Of a DNA stretch of 64,000 nucleotides, positions 43,013-51,367 are shown piece by piece. Position numbers and translations under genes: made by a program. This DNA is from Sphaerimonospora sp050942215 (GTDB lineage Bacteria > Actinomycetota > Actinomycetes > Streptosporangiales > Streptosporangiaceae), in contig NZ_CP192056.1 of NCBI RefSeq assembly GCF_050942215.1, forward strand, positions 3,410,001 through 3,474,000. The letters are read 5' to 3'. Every line of letters starts with the position of its first letter. The stretch's first letter is position 1. The notes under the pieces are model-generated. The model did not search any database. It was given only the letters and a program-made list of their open reading frames with translations, and was not told where the DNA came from.

Positions 43013-43927
43013 TCAGGAGCTCAGCAGTCGTGCGGCCGCGTCGAGGAGCGCCGCCCGGGCGCGCCGGGTGACGTCGAGGCCGGGGAACATTCCGGTCGCG
43101 CCGTGGAACAGGCCCGGGTACATCCGCAGCTCCGCCTGCACGCCCTGATCGGTGAGCCGGCGAGCGTAGTCGATGCCCTCGTCGCGCAGCGGGTCGGCGG
43201 AGCACACGCCGACGTACGCCGGCGGCAACCCGCGCAGGTCTCCGGCCCGCGCCGGGGCGGCGTAGGCGGGGACGCCGTCCACGCCCCGGAGGTAGTGCGC
43301 CCAGCTGTCCAGGATGTTCGTACGGGTCCACATCGGCGTGTGCTCGTACCGCGCCGATCCGGTCTCGGCCCGGTCGTCCAGGACGGGGATCTCCAGTAGC
43401 TGGGCGGCGAGGCGCGGGCCGCCGTCGTCACGGGCCCGCAGCGCGATGCCCGCGGCGATGCAGGCGCCGGCGCTCGAACCGGCGATCGCGATCCGCCCGG
43501 GGTCGACCGCGAGTTCGCCCGCGTTGGCGGCCGCCCAGCGCAGCACCGCGTACCCGTCGTCGTGCGCGGCGGGATACGGATGCTCGGGCGCGAGCCGATA
43601 GTCCACCGACAGCACGAGGCCGCCGACCGCCCGGGCCAGCTGCGCCGCCAGCGGCTGGTCTCCTTCCGCGTCGCCCATGACGAAACCGCCGCCGTGCAGA
43701 TAGACGATCGCGGGCGCCGTCGGCGCGGGAGCGGAGGGACGGAAGGTCAGCACCGGGACACCGGCCGGCTCGGCGCGTGCGCGGACGAGGTCGCCGGGGA
43801 CCTCGAACGGCGGCCGGCCGGCGCGCAGTGCGGCGAGGCGTGCGCGCGCGGCGACCGGATCGGCGATGTCGGTGGACGGCAGAGCGTGCGCGTAGGGGGC
43901 GAGCTCCGGGTCGAGGAAGATCGGCAC
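43013..43927 (-). CDS. Alpha/beta hydrolase, HSL (type IV esterase) family
   Basis: A 304-residue esterase. The oxyanion motif is YLHGGGFVMGD, the nucleophile Ser is in IAGSSAGACIA, and the catalytic Asp and His are likely in CSADPLRDEG and GLFHGATG. The GTG start has GGAGGG upstream. It hydrolyses carboxylic esters or lactones. A Baeyer-Villiger-type monooxygenase starts 1 kb away in the divergent direction, and the ester product of such an enzyme is a plausible substrate (inference). Confidence 0.9.
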   Translation of the reverse strand: MPIFLDPELAPYAHALPSTDIADPVAARARLAALRAGRPPFEVPGDLVRARAEPAGVPVLTFRPSAPAPTAPAIVYLHGGGFVMGDAEGDQPLAAQLARAVGGLVLSVDYRLAPEHPYPAAHDDGYAVLRWAAANAGELAVDPGRIAIAGSSAGACIAAGIALRARDDGGPRLAAQLLEIPVLDDRAETGSARYEHTPMWTRTNILDSWAHYLRGVDGVPAYAAPARAGDLRGLPPAYVGVCSADPLRDEGIDYARRLTDQGVQAELRMYPGLFHGATGMFPGLDVTRRARAALLDAAARLLSS

Positions 43928-43954
43928 GTTGCCCTCCGAACCAGGTCGTGTTCT

Positions 43955-44866
43955 TCAGTCGAACGGGACGGCCGGAGCGGGCGCGGCCGTCGCGGGCTCG
44001 CCGTACGCGATGCCGATCGGCGCCTGCCGCGCGCCGAGAATCTCGCGGAAGGCCCGGTCGACGTCGTCGTAGCTCCACACCGGACGGTCGAGGACCGGCG
44101 TCATGATCGCGGGATGGGTCATCAGCGAGAGCCCGGTCCCGGTGATGCGCACCACCTGGCCGTGCACGTCCCCGGCGCGGTCCGACAGCAGGTAGGCGAC
44201 GACGGGGGCGTTGCTCTCGGGCGGCGGTGCGGCGACCGGCGCGTCGGCGTGCCCCTTGGCGATGAGGTAGTCATCGGTCATCCGGGTCATGTGACCGAGG
44301 GAGAGCGGCGACAGCGCGTTGACCCGGACACCGGTGCCGGCGGTCTCGGCGGCCCAGGCGTAGGTCAGCGTGGCCACCGCGCCCTTCGTGGCGGCGTAGA
44401 GGCTCATGTGCGGCAGACCCAGGTGGGCGCCGGAGGTCACGTTGAGTATGGCGCCGGAGCCCTGCCGGAGCATCGGCCCGACGGCCTCGGCTGCGCAGTT
44501 GGCGACGCCGACGACGTTGACGTCGAGAAGGCGGCGCAGCAGCCGGTCGTCGTACTCGGCGAAGTCGCCGATCGCCATGAGCGCGGCGTTGTTGAACAGG
44601 CCGTCGATCCGGCCGAACTCGTCGATGCAGCGCGCCACCAGGGCAGCGGCGTCGGCCCGTACGGAGACGTCGCCCGGTTGCGCGACGGCCCGGCCGCCCT
44701 CCGCTTCGATGCCGGCCGCCGTCCGCCTGGCGCTCACCTCGTCGATGTCGTTGATCACGACGCGTGCCCCCAGCCGCGCCAACTCGGCCGCGGCGGCGGC
44801 CCCCACGCCGCGGCCGGCGCCGGTGACCACGATCGCGTGGTCGGTGAGTCCGCTCGCCGCCGCCAT
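43955..44866 (-). CDS. Short-chain dehydrogenase/reductase
   Basis: A 303-residue SDR. The cofactor loop is TGAGRGVG, and the core NNAAL replaces NNAG. The active-site Tyr-Lys is in SLYAATKG and the Ser in LNVTSGAHL. The ATG at 44866 has GAGGAG upstream. The C-terminal tail of about 50 residues beyond the usual end resembles the longer SDRs of multifunctional-protein type. It is divergent from the monooxygenase gene and may make its ketone substrate from an alcohol (inference). Confidence 0.88.
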   Translation of the reverse strand: MAAASGLTDHAIVVTGAGRGVGAAAAAELARLGARVVINDIDEVSARRTAAGIEAEGGRAVAQPGDVSVRADAAALVARCIDEFGRIDGLFNNAALMAIGDFAEYDDRLLRRLLDVNVVGVANCAAEAVGPMLRQGSGAILNVTSGAHLGLPHMSLYAATKGAVATLTYAWAAETAGTGVRVNALSPLSLGHMTRMTDDYLIAKGHADAPVAAPPPESNAPVVAYLLSDRAGDVHGQVVRITGTGLSLMTHPAIMTPVLDRPVWSYDDVDRAFREILGARQAPIGIAYGEPATAAPAPAVPFD

Positions 44867-44893
44867 GGTCGCTCCTCTTTCCGCGTGAGGTTG

Positions 44894-44911
44894 TAAACTT
44901 AGCAATAATAG
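44894..44911. promoter_or_regulatory. AT-rich operator-like site between SDR and BVMO genes
   Basis: TAAACTTAGCAATAATAG matches 12 of 18 positions of the palindrome at 42951-42968, including the central CTTAGC. It sits in the 59-bp divergent promoter. Support is moderate. Confidence 0.4.
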
Positions 44912-44925
44912 AATAGACAAGCAAT

Positions 44926-46551
44926 ATGCATGACGTCATCGTGGTCGGCGCCGGGATCGGCGGTATCTACGCGGTGCACCGGTTCGCCCGGCAGGGCCTG
45001 TCGGTGGTGGGGGTCGAGGGTGCTTCGGGCGTCGGCGGTGTCTGGTACCACAACCGATATCCGGGCGCACGGGTGGATCTCGAGGGGATCTACTACTCCT
45101 ACTTCGATCCGGAGCTCTATCGCGAGTGGACGTGGGCTGAGCGTTATCCGTCGCAGCCCGAGCTGCTCGCGTACCTCGAGTTCGCCGCGGAGCGGTGGGA
45201 CGTCAAGCGCCGATTCCACTTCGGCGCCTGGGTCACCGGCGCCGCCTTCGACCCGGCGGCCGACCGCTACACCGTGACCACCGACACCGGGCTCACGCTG
45301 GAGGGCCGGTTCCTCGTCATGGCCACCGGTCCGCTCTCCGCCGCGCGGGTGCCGGACTTCCCGGGGCTCGAGGAGTTCCGGGGCGAGACCGTGCTGACCG
45401 CGCAGTGGCCGCACGAGCCGGTGGAGGTCGACGGCAGACGCATCGGCGTCGTCGGCACGAGCGCGACCGGCGTGCAGGTGATCCCCATGCTGGCACCCCG
45501 CGCCGACCACCTCTATGTGTTCCAGCGGACGGCGAACTACTCCGTGCCTGCGCAGAACGGCCCGGCGGACCCGGAGCGTCACAACGCGCACGTCACCCTG
45601 GTCGAGGAGCTGGCGCAGCGGTGCCTGGAGCATCCCGGCGGCACGGATCTGCCGCTCGGCGCCGGGCCCGCGGCCTCGTTCAGCACCGAGGAGCGGACCG
45701 CCCTGCTGGAGCGGCGCTGGGCGTACGGCGGACACGCCATGGGCACGGTCTTCACCGACCAGGGCACCGACCCGTCCGCCAACGAGGTGGTCGCCGAGTT
45801 CGTCCGGGGCAAGATCCGTGAAATCGTCGCCGATCCCGGCACGGCCGACAAGCTCATGCCCACGGCCTATCCGATCGGCACCCGCCGGCTCTGCGTGGAC
45901 ACCGGCTACTATCAGACGTTCAACCGCGACAACGTCACGCTGGTGGACATCCGCACGGACCCGATCGAGCGGTTCACCGAAACCGGCATCCAGACCGGGT
46001 CGGCGCACTACGAGTGCGACCTGGTGGTGTTCGCGACCGGGTTCGAGCCCTTCACCGGTTCGCTCTACAAGGCCGGCATACGCAACGCGGAGGGCGCCGG
46101 GCTCGCCGACCTCTGGGCCCGCGGGCCGCAGACCTACCTCGGGCTGCAGGTGCGTGGGCTGCCCAACCTGTTCATCGTCAACGGGCCGGGCTCGCCGTCG
46201 GTGCTGGCGAACTTCTTCCCCACGAGCGTGCAGCAGGCCGATTTCATCGGCGACCTGATCGCGTACATGGCCAGGCACGGGCACACCCGGGTCGAGCCGA
46301 CGCAGGAGGCGCAGCGGGAGTGGACCGCGCACGTCGCCGAGATGGCCGCCCCGATGCTGCGCTACCGGACCCCGAACTACATGGTCCACGTCAACGAGGA
46401 CGACGGGAGCCGGGTGTTCATCCCGTATCCCGGCGGATTCGACCGGCACGCGCGGAAGTGCGCCGAGGTCGCCGCGGACGGCTACGCGGGTTTCGCCTTC
46501 TCCCGGACGCCTGGCCGTCCGTCCTCATCGCCCATGACGAGCATGAGATAG
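44926..46551 (+). CDS. FAD-dependent monooxygenase, Baeyer-Villiger type
   Basis: A 541-residue flavoprotein using NADPH and O2. The FAD loop is GAGIGG at residues 8-13. The long BVMO fingerprint GGVWYHNRYPGARVD follows, and the NADPH loop is GTSATG. The shorter fingerprint FxGxxxHxxxWP reads FRGETVLTAQWP, with Leu in place of the usual His. It is expected to turn a ketone into an ester or lactone. The ATG has no ribosome-binding site and lies about 11 nt after TAGAAT, so a very short leader is likely. Esterase and SDR genes lie divergently. Confidence 0.88.
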   Translation: MHDVIVVGAGIGGIYAVHRFARQGLSVVGVEGASGVGGVWYHNRYPGARVDLEGIYYSYFDPELYREWTWAERYPSQPELLAYLEFAAERWDVKRRFHFGAWVTGAAFDPAADRYTVTTDTGLTLEGRFLVMATGPLSAARVPDFPGLEEFRGETVLTAQWPHEPVEVDGRRIGVVGTSATGVQVIPMLAPRADHLYVFQRTANYSVPAQNGPADPERHNAHVTLVEELAQRCLEHPGGTDLPLGAGPAASFSTEERTALLERRWAYGGHAMGTVFTDQGTDPSANEVVAEFVRGKIREIVADPGTADKLMPTAYPIGTRRLCVDTGYYQTFNRDNVTLVDIRTDPIERFTETGIQTGSAHYECDLVVFATGFEPFTGSLYKAGIRNAEGAGLADLWARGPQTYLGLQVRGLPNLFIVNGPGSPSVLANFFPTSVQQADFIGDLIAYMARHGHTRVEPTQEAQREWTAHVAEMAAPMLRYRTPNYMVHVNEDDGSRVFIPYPGGFDRHARKCAEVAADGYAGFAFSRTPGRPSSSPMTSMR

Positions 46552-46553
46552 CA

Positions 46554-46757
46554 ATGATGAACTTTCGCCGATTCTACGACGCGCGTGCGGAGGCGGGCAT
46601 GACGTCCCTCGCCGATCCGCGGCCGAACGTGCCGGACGGCACGGACCCCGCCGACACATGCGTGACCGGCGGCCGGTGGTCCTTCCCGTACACGGCAGCG
46701 CCACTGGGGATCGTCCACGGCGGCGGGACACCGATCGACCCGGTCGTGATCCGATGA
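46554..46757 (+). CDS. Small protein of unknown function
   Basis: A 67-residue frame starting 2 nt after the monooxygenase stop and overlapping the next gene by 4 bp (ATGA). This compact placement is the main evidence that it is real. The sequence starts MMNFRRFYDARAEAG. It has one Cys and ends in a Gly-rich GIVHGGGTPID stretch. I recognise no family. It could be a chaperone-like or accessory subunit of the monooxygenase or oxidoreductase, but nothing in it shows that. Confidence 0.55.
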   Translation: MMNFRRFYDARAEAGMTSLADPRPNVPDGTDPADTCVTGGRWSFPYTAAPLGIVHGGGTPIDPVVIR

Positions 46758-47692
46758 CCGCCGTGCGTGTGGGCGTCATCGGCGGCGGCTTCGGCGCGAA
46801 CGTGATGGCCCCGGCGTTCGCGGGCACCGACGGCGTCGAGGTGGCCGGGGTCGTCTCACCCCGCGATCGGGCCGCCGTGGCAGAGCTCTGCCGGCGCGAC
46901 GACGTCGATCTCATCAGCGTCCACTCCGCGCCGGCGGCCCACGAGGCGGACGTCGTCGCGGCGCTGGAGCACGGCCGCCACGTGCTGTGCGACAAGCCGT
47001 TCGGCGCCGGCCTCGATGCCGCGCGGAGGATGGCCGGGCTCGGCGCCGCGGCCGACGCGCTGTGCCTGCTCAACTTCGAGCTGCGTTACGAACCCTGGCG
47101 GCGGCTGGTCACCTCGCTCATCGACGCCGGGACCATCGGCACGGTCGAGGCGATCGACTGGCACGAGAGCCGGCCCAACTGGCGGGTCCGCCCCCGTGGA
47201 TGGCAGTCGGACCGGACGGCGGGCGGCGGGTGGCTGGGCGCCTCCGTCTCGCACACGCTCGACGCGATCAGGCTCTGGGCCGGCAGGCCCGAGATCGCGT
47301 CGGCCGCCTTCTTCGGCGGCACCCGTTCCGGCCTCGCCGAGACCGGGTGCGCGCTCGCCGGCGGCACGGAGCGCGGAGCCCGCTTCACCGTCGTCAGCTC
47401 GGGCGCGGACGCCCGGCTGGTCGCACCGCGCGTCGTGATCTCGGGGACGGAGGCGACCTTCGAGCTGCGCGCCGACGGCGGCCTGCGGCTGGACGACGCG
47501 ACGTTGCCGCCGGAAGCGAGCGCCGCCGAGTGGGGCCCGGAGACGTTCATGACCGCCGTACGCACCTGGTGCGCCCTGGTCAGGGACGCGGTCATGACGG
47601 GAGACGCCGCGGGCCTGCCCACGTTCGCCGACGGGCTGGCCTGCGCCGAGCTCCTCGCGGACGCCAGAGCCAAGGCGTCCTGGGCCGATTAG
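46754..47692 (+). CDS. Gfo/Idh/MocA-family oxidoreductase
   Basis: A 312-residue NAD(P)-dependent oxidoreductase. The Rossmann loop is GVIGGGFGANV. The catalytic-site Lys is in CDKPFG, matching the family EKP motif. The C-terminal domain of open beta-sheet type follows. The ATG overlaps the small protein gene. These enzymes act on sugars, inositols and other polyols or ring carbonyls. It is co-directional with the monooxygenase and probably part of its operon. Confidence 0.88.
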   Translation: MTAVRVGVIGGGFGANVMAPAFAGTDGVEVAGVVSPRDRAAVAELCRRDDVDLISVHSAPAAHEADVVAALEHGRHVLCDKPFGAGLDAARRMAGLGAAADALCLLNFELRYEPWRRLVTSLIDAGTIGTVEAIDWHESRPNWRVRPRGWQSDRTAGGGWLGASVSHTLDAIRLWAGRPEIASAAFFGGTRSGLAETGCALAGGTERGARFTVVSSGADARLVAPRVVISGTEATFELRADGGLRLDDATLPPEASAAEWGPETFMTAVRTWCALVRDAVMTGDAAGLPTFADGLACAELLADARAKASWAD

Positions 47693-47736
47693 CGGGCCGG
47701 TCGTGTGATCGTCAATGGGGTGGCAGGGAGCGGAGC

Positions 47737-47759
47737 GGGAGGGAGGGAGGGAGGGAGGA
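47737..47759 (+). repeat. (GGGA)n tract
   Basis: More than five GGGA units in a row, on the plus strand, in the 185-bp gap between two convergent genes. Five GGG runs with single-A loops could form a G-quadruplex in the transcript or DNA. No terminator hairpin was found in the gap. Confidence 0.6.
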
Positions 47760-47877
47760 CCGCGTGCCGGCAGCGGACCGGAGCGTCCTCCCGGCGCGCC
47801 GACCGCACCGACCAGGGACTTCCGCAACGGTGCCCGTCAGGCGGGTACGGCCGACCGGCGCAGTGGCCGGCGTGTGC

Positions 47878-48912
47878 TCAGCCCTTCACCAGTTCCGCGA
47901 TCGCGGCGAGGCTCGCCGCGTCCCCGGAGACCAGCATCGTCGTGACGAGCGACGACCGCCAGGCATCGAGCTCTTCGGCGATCTTGTCGCGTGGCCCCAC
48001 CAGCGCGACCTTCTCCACCATCGCCAGCGGGATCGCGGCCGCGGCCTCCGCCTTGCGGCCGGCCAGGTAGAGCTCCTGGACCCGGGCGCACTCCGCCGCG
48101 AAGCCCATCCGGGCGAACGCCTCGTAGTGGAAATTGGCCCCCCTGGCCCCCATGCCGCCGACGTAGAGCGCGAGCATCGGCCGGACCCGGTCGGCCGCCG
48201 CCTCGACGTCGTCGTCGAACTCGACGTTCACCCGGCATGTGACCTCGAACGTCTCCGGGGCCGCGCCCTCCCCTCTCCGGGTGAATCCCTCGGCGAGGGC
48301 CGTGCGATGGTACGCGTCGTCGTAGGGCGAGTAGAACATCGCCAGCCAGCCGTCGGCGATCTCCGCCGCGAGCGCCACGTTCTTCGGGCCCTCGGCCGCC
48401 AGCAGGATCGGGAGGTCGTCGCGCAGCGGATGGATGGTGGAGCGGAGCGGTTTGCCCAGCCCGCTGCCGCCCTTGTGGGGCAGGCGGTAGTGCTCGCCCT
48501 CGAACTCCACCCGCTCGCGCGCCATCGCCTTGCGCAGGATCGCGACGTACTCCCGGGTGCGGGCGAGCGGCCTCGGGTACGGCAGGCCGTACCATCCCTC
48601 CACGACCTGGGGGCCGGAGGCGCCGAGCCCGAGCACGAACCTGCCCCCCGACAGGTGGTCGAGCGTCATCGCGGCCATCGCCGTGGCCACGGGGGTCCGC
48701 GCCGACATCTGCATGATGGACGTGCCGAGCCGCATCCGCCGCGTCCGGCCGCCCAGCCAGGCGAGCGGCGTGAGCGCGTCCGAGCCGTACGCCTCGGCGG
48801 CCCACATCGAGTCGAATCCCAGGCGCTCCGCCATCGTCACCAGGTCGGCGAGCCCCGGTGGCGGCCCGGCCCCCCAGTAGCCCAGCGCCAGTCCCAGCTT
48901 GAGGTCGCCCAC
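47878..48912 (-). CDS. LLM-class F420-dependent oxidoreductase
   Basis: A 344-residue TIM-barrel enzyme of the bacterial-luciferase-like class. The opening DLKLGLALGYWGAGPP and the LDHLSGGRFVLGLGASGPQVVEGWYG stretch match the F420-dependent group. It transfers hydride between F420 and a substrate carbonyl, imine or double bond. The GTG start lies 6 nt after the thiolase stop, so the two are co-transcribed. It could replace an NAD-linked step in the degradation pathway. Confidence 0.88.
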   Translation of the reverse strand: MGDLKLGLALGYWGAGPPPGLADLVTMAERLGFDSMWAAEAYGSDALTPLAWLGGRTRRMRLGTSIMQMSARTPVATAMAAMTLDHLSGGRFVLGLGASGPQVVEGWYGLPYPRPLARTREYVAILRKAMARERVEFEGEHYRLPHKGGSGLGKPLRSTIHPLRDDLPILLAAEGPKNVALAAEIADGWLAMFYSPYDDAYHRTALAEGFTRRGEGAAPETFEVTCRVNVEFDDDVEAAADRVRPMLALYVGGMGARGANFHYEAFARMGFAAECARVQELYLAGRKAEAAAAIPLAMVEKVALVGPRDKIAEELDAWRSSLVTTMLVSGDAASLAAIAELVKG

Positions 48913-48917
48913 CGTGC

Positions 48918-50129
48918 TCAGCCGATCCGCTCGAAGACCGCGGCGATCCCCTGGCCGCCGCCGACGCACAGCGTGGCCAGGCCGAAGCGCTGCTCGCGGC
49001 GCGTGAGCTCCCGGGCGAGGGCGCCGACCATACGGGTCCCGGTGGCGCCGACCGGATGGCCGAGCGAGATCCCGGACCCGCGGAGGTTGACGCGCTCCAG
49101 GTCCTTGTCGCCGAAGCCCCACTCGCGCATCACCGCGATCGCCTGTGCCGCGAAGGCCTCGTTGAGCTCGATGACGTCGACGTCCGGCATCGTGATGCCC
49201 GCGCGCTCCAGGGCGATCCGCGTGGCCGGGACCGGACCGATGCCCATCCGGTGCGGCTCGACGGCCGCGACGCCCGACGACACCAGCCGCACCAGCGGCC
49301 GCAGCCCGAGCGCCTCGGCCCGCTCCGCCGTCGTCACGACGCACAGGGCGGCCGCGTCGTTCTGGCCGCTCGCGTTGCCCGCGGTCACCGTGGACTCCGG
49401 GTCGACAGCCGCCCGGATCGGGCGGAGGCGGGCGAGCGCCTCCATGGTCGTGTCCGGCCGCGGATGCTCGTCGGTGTCGACGATCACCTCGCCGCCCCTG
49501 ACCGGTACGATCACCGGCAGGATCTCCTCGGCCGCCCTGCCGTCGCGCTGCGCCGCCACGGCGCGCGAGTGGGACAGGACGGCGAGTGCGTCCTGCTCCT
49601 CGCGCGGGATGGCGTACTCGCGGCGGAGGTTCTCCGCCGTCTCCAGCATGCCCCCCGGGACGGGGTGGCGGCGACCGCCCGCGGTGACCCGGCCGCGCTC
49701 CAGGCTGTCGTGGAGTCTGACCTCGCCCTGGCCGGCGCCCCAGCGGATGTCGCGGGAGAAATGGGCGGCGTTGCTCATGCTCTCCACCCCACCGGCGATC
49801 ACCAGTTCCGCGTCGCCCACGCCGACCTGCCGGGCCGCGTACAGGACGGCCTGGAGCCCGGAGCCGCAGCGCCGGTCGACGGTGAGGCCGGGCACGGTGA
49901 CCGGCAGGCCGGCGTCCAGGGCCACCACCCGTCCGATGGCCGGGGCCTCGCTCGTCGGATAGCAGTGCCCGAGGACGACGTCGTCGATCACCTCCGGGGC
50001 GATGCCCGTGCGGGCGAGCAGGCCGCGCAGCGCCTGCGCGCCGAGCTCGGCCGCCGGCAGCGCCCGCAGCGCCCCGCCGTAACGGCCGATCGGCGTCCGT
50101 ACGGGTTCACAGATCACAGCGTCACGCAT
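48918..50129 (-). CDS. Acetyl-CoA acyltransferase (thiolase)
   Basis: A 403-residue degradative thiolase. The nucleophile Cys is in DRRCGSG. The catalytic His is in GHPVGATG, the motif NEAFA is present, and the second Cys is in CVGGGQG. It releases acetyl-CoA or propionyl-CoA from a 3-oxoacyl-CoA. It lies downstream of an acyl-CoA dehydrogenase with a 24-nt gap and upstream of the LLM enzyme. Confidence 0.93.
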   Translation of the reverse strand: MRDAVICEPVRTPIGRYGGALRALPAAELGAQALRGLLARTGIAPEVIDDVVLGHCYPTSEAPAIGRVVALDAGLPVTVPGLTVDRRCGSGLQAVLYAARQVGVGDAELVIAGGVESMSNAAHFSRDIRWGAGQGEVRLHDSLERGRVTAGGRRHPVPGGMLETAENLRREYAIPREEQDALAVLSHSRAVAAQRDGRAAEEILPVIVPVRGGEVIVDTDEHPRPDTTMEALARLRPIRAAVDPESTVTAGNASGQNDAAALCVVTTAERAEALGLRPLVRLVSSGVAAVEPHRMGIGPVPATRIALERAGITMPDVDVIELNEAFAAQAIAVMREWGFGDKDLERVNLRGSGISLGHPVGATGTRMVGALARELTRREQRFGLATLCVGGGQGIAAVFERIG

Positions 50130-50153
50130 GATGCACTCCTGTCGTCGGCGGGA

Positions 50154-51299
50154 TCACCGCACGGTCGCGGTGCTGAGGAGCCGCCTCGCGATGATCACCT
50201 TCTGGATCTCGCTGGTCCCCTCGTAGAGGCGGTAGAGCCGGGCATCCCGGTAGAAGCGCTCGACCGCGACCCCGTGGATGTATCCGCTGCCGCCGTGGAT
50301 CTGCACCGCCCGGTCGGCGACGCGGCCGACCATCTCGCTGCAGAAAAGCTTCGCGCTCGACGGCGCCAGCCGCCGGTCGGCGCCGCTGTCGTAGGCCCTG
50401 GCCGTCTCCAGGACCAGGGCTCGACCGGCCAGGAGGTCGGTCTGCGACTCCGCGATGAGCGCCTGGACCTGCTGGAACTCACCTATGACGGTGCCGCCCT
50501 GCCGGGCCGAGGCGGCGTAGGAGACGCTTTCGTCGACGAGCCGTTGCGCCATGCCGACGCAGCAGGCCGCGATGTGCAGGCGGCCCTTGGCCAGGGAGCG
50601 CATCGCCGCACCGAACCCCTCGCTCTCCACCTCGCCGACGAGGCGGGAGGCGGGCACCCGCACGTCCCTGAAGAAGATCTCGGACGTGGTCGAGCCGCGC
50701 TGGCCCATCTTCCGGTCCGGCGGTCCCACGGTCACCCCGGGCGTGTCGGTGTCGACCACGAAGACCGAGATGCCGTCGGCGCCGGGACCGCCGGTGCGGG
50801 CGAAGACCAGCAGGATGTCCGACCGGCCGGCGTTGGTGATGAAGCGCTTCTGCCCGTTGATGACGTAGTGGCCGCCGTCGGCGACGGCACCGGTGCGCAG
50901 CCCGCTCGGATCGGACCCGGCCTCGGGCTCGGTGAGCGCGAAGGCGGCCACGCACTCGCCGGCGGCCATCCGCGGGAGGAACTCCCGCTTCTGCCGCTCG
51001 GTGCCGAAGTTGACCAGGACCTGCCCCGCGATGCCGTTGTTCGTGCCGAACATGGAGCGGAAGGCGGGCGTGGTGTAGCCGGCCTCCATCGCCAGCAGCG
51101 CGTCCTGGAGCGCGTCGCATCCCAGGCCGCCGTACTCCTCCGGCAGCGCGTAGCCGAACAGGCCCATCTCCGCGGCTCCGCGCCTGATCTCCTCGGGAAT
51201 CTCGTCGGTCTCCTCGATGACGTCCTCCGCGGGCACCACGACCTCGCGTACGAATCTCCGGACCGTTTCCAGAACCGAGGCGAAGTCCCCGCCGTCCAT
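50154..51299 (-). CDS. Acyl-CoA dehydrogenase
   Basis: A 381-residue acyl-CoA dehydrogenase. Motifs are FALTEPEAGSDPSGLRT, INGQKRFITNAG, and the C-terminal YEGTSEIQKVIIARRLL. Its layout matches short/medium-chain enzymes, and the catalytic Glu is likely in LYRLYEGTSE. GGAGAGGG lies upstream of the ATG. A longer frame upstream belongs to the neighbouring SDR region in antiparallel reading and is excluded. An AT-rich operator-like site lies 24-41 nt upstream. Confidence 0.93.
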   Translation of the reverse strand: MDGGDFASVLETVRRFVREVVVPAEDVIEETDEIPEEIRRGAAEMGLFGYALPEEYGGLGCDALQDALLAMEAGYTTPAFRSMFGTNNGIAGQVLVNFGTERQKREFLPRMAAGECVAAFALTEPEAGSDPSGLRTGAVADGGHYVINGQKRFITNAGRSDILLVFARTGGPGADGISVFVVDTDTPGVTVGPPDRKMGQRGSTTSEIFFRDVRVPASRLVGEVESEGFGAAMRSLAKGRLHIAACCVGMAQRLVDESVSYAASARQGGTVIGEFQQVQALIAESQTDLLAGRALVLETARAYDSGADRRLAPSSAKLFCSEMVGRVADRAVQIHGGSGYIHGVAVERFYRDARLYRLYEGTSEIQKVIIARRLLSTATVR

Positions 51300-51322
51300 C
51301 CCCACACCCTCTCCAGTAGTCT

Positions 51323-51340
51323 CTATCATTACTATAATAG
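51323..51340. promoter_or_regulatory. AT-rich operator-like site (acyl-CoA dehydrogenase promoter)
   Basis: CTATCATTACTATAATAG. It matches 15 of 18 bases of the minus strand of 29278-29295 and 13 of 18 of the palindrome at 42951-42968. It sits between the leftward acyl-CoA dehydrogenase and the end of the fusion gene. Confidence 0.5.
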
Positions 51341-51367
51341 TGTAAATACAGGGACGGTGAGGCGGGG

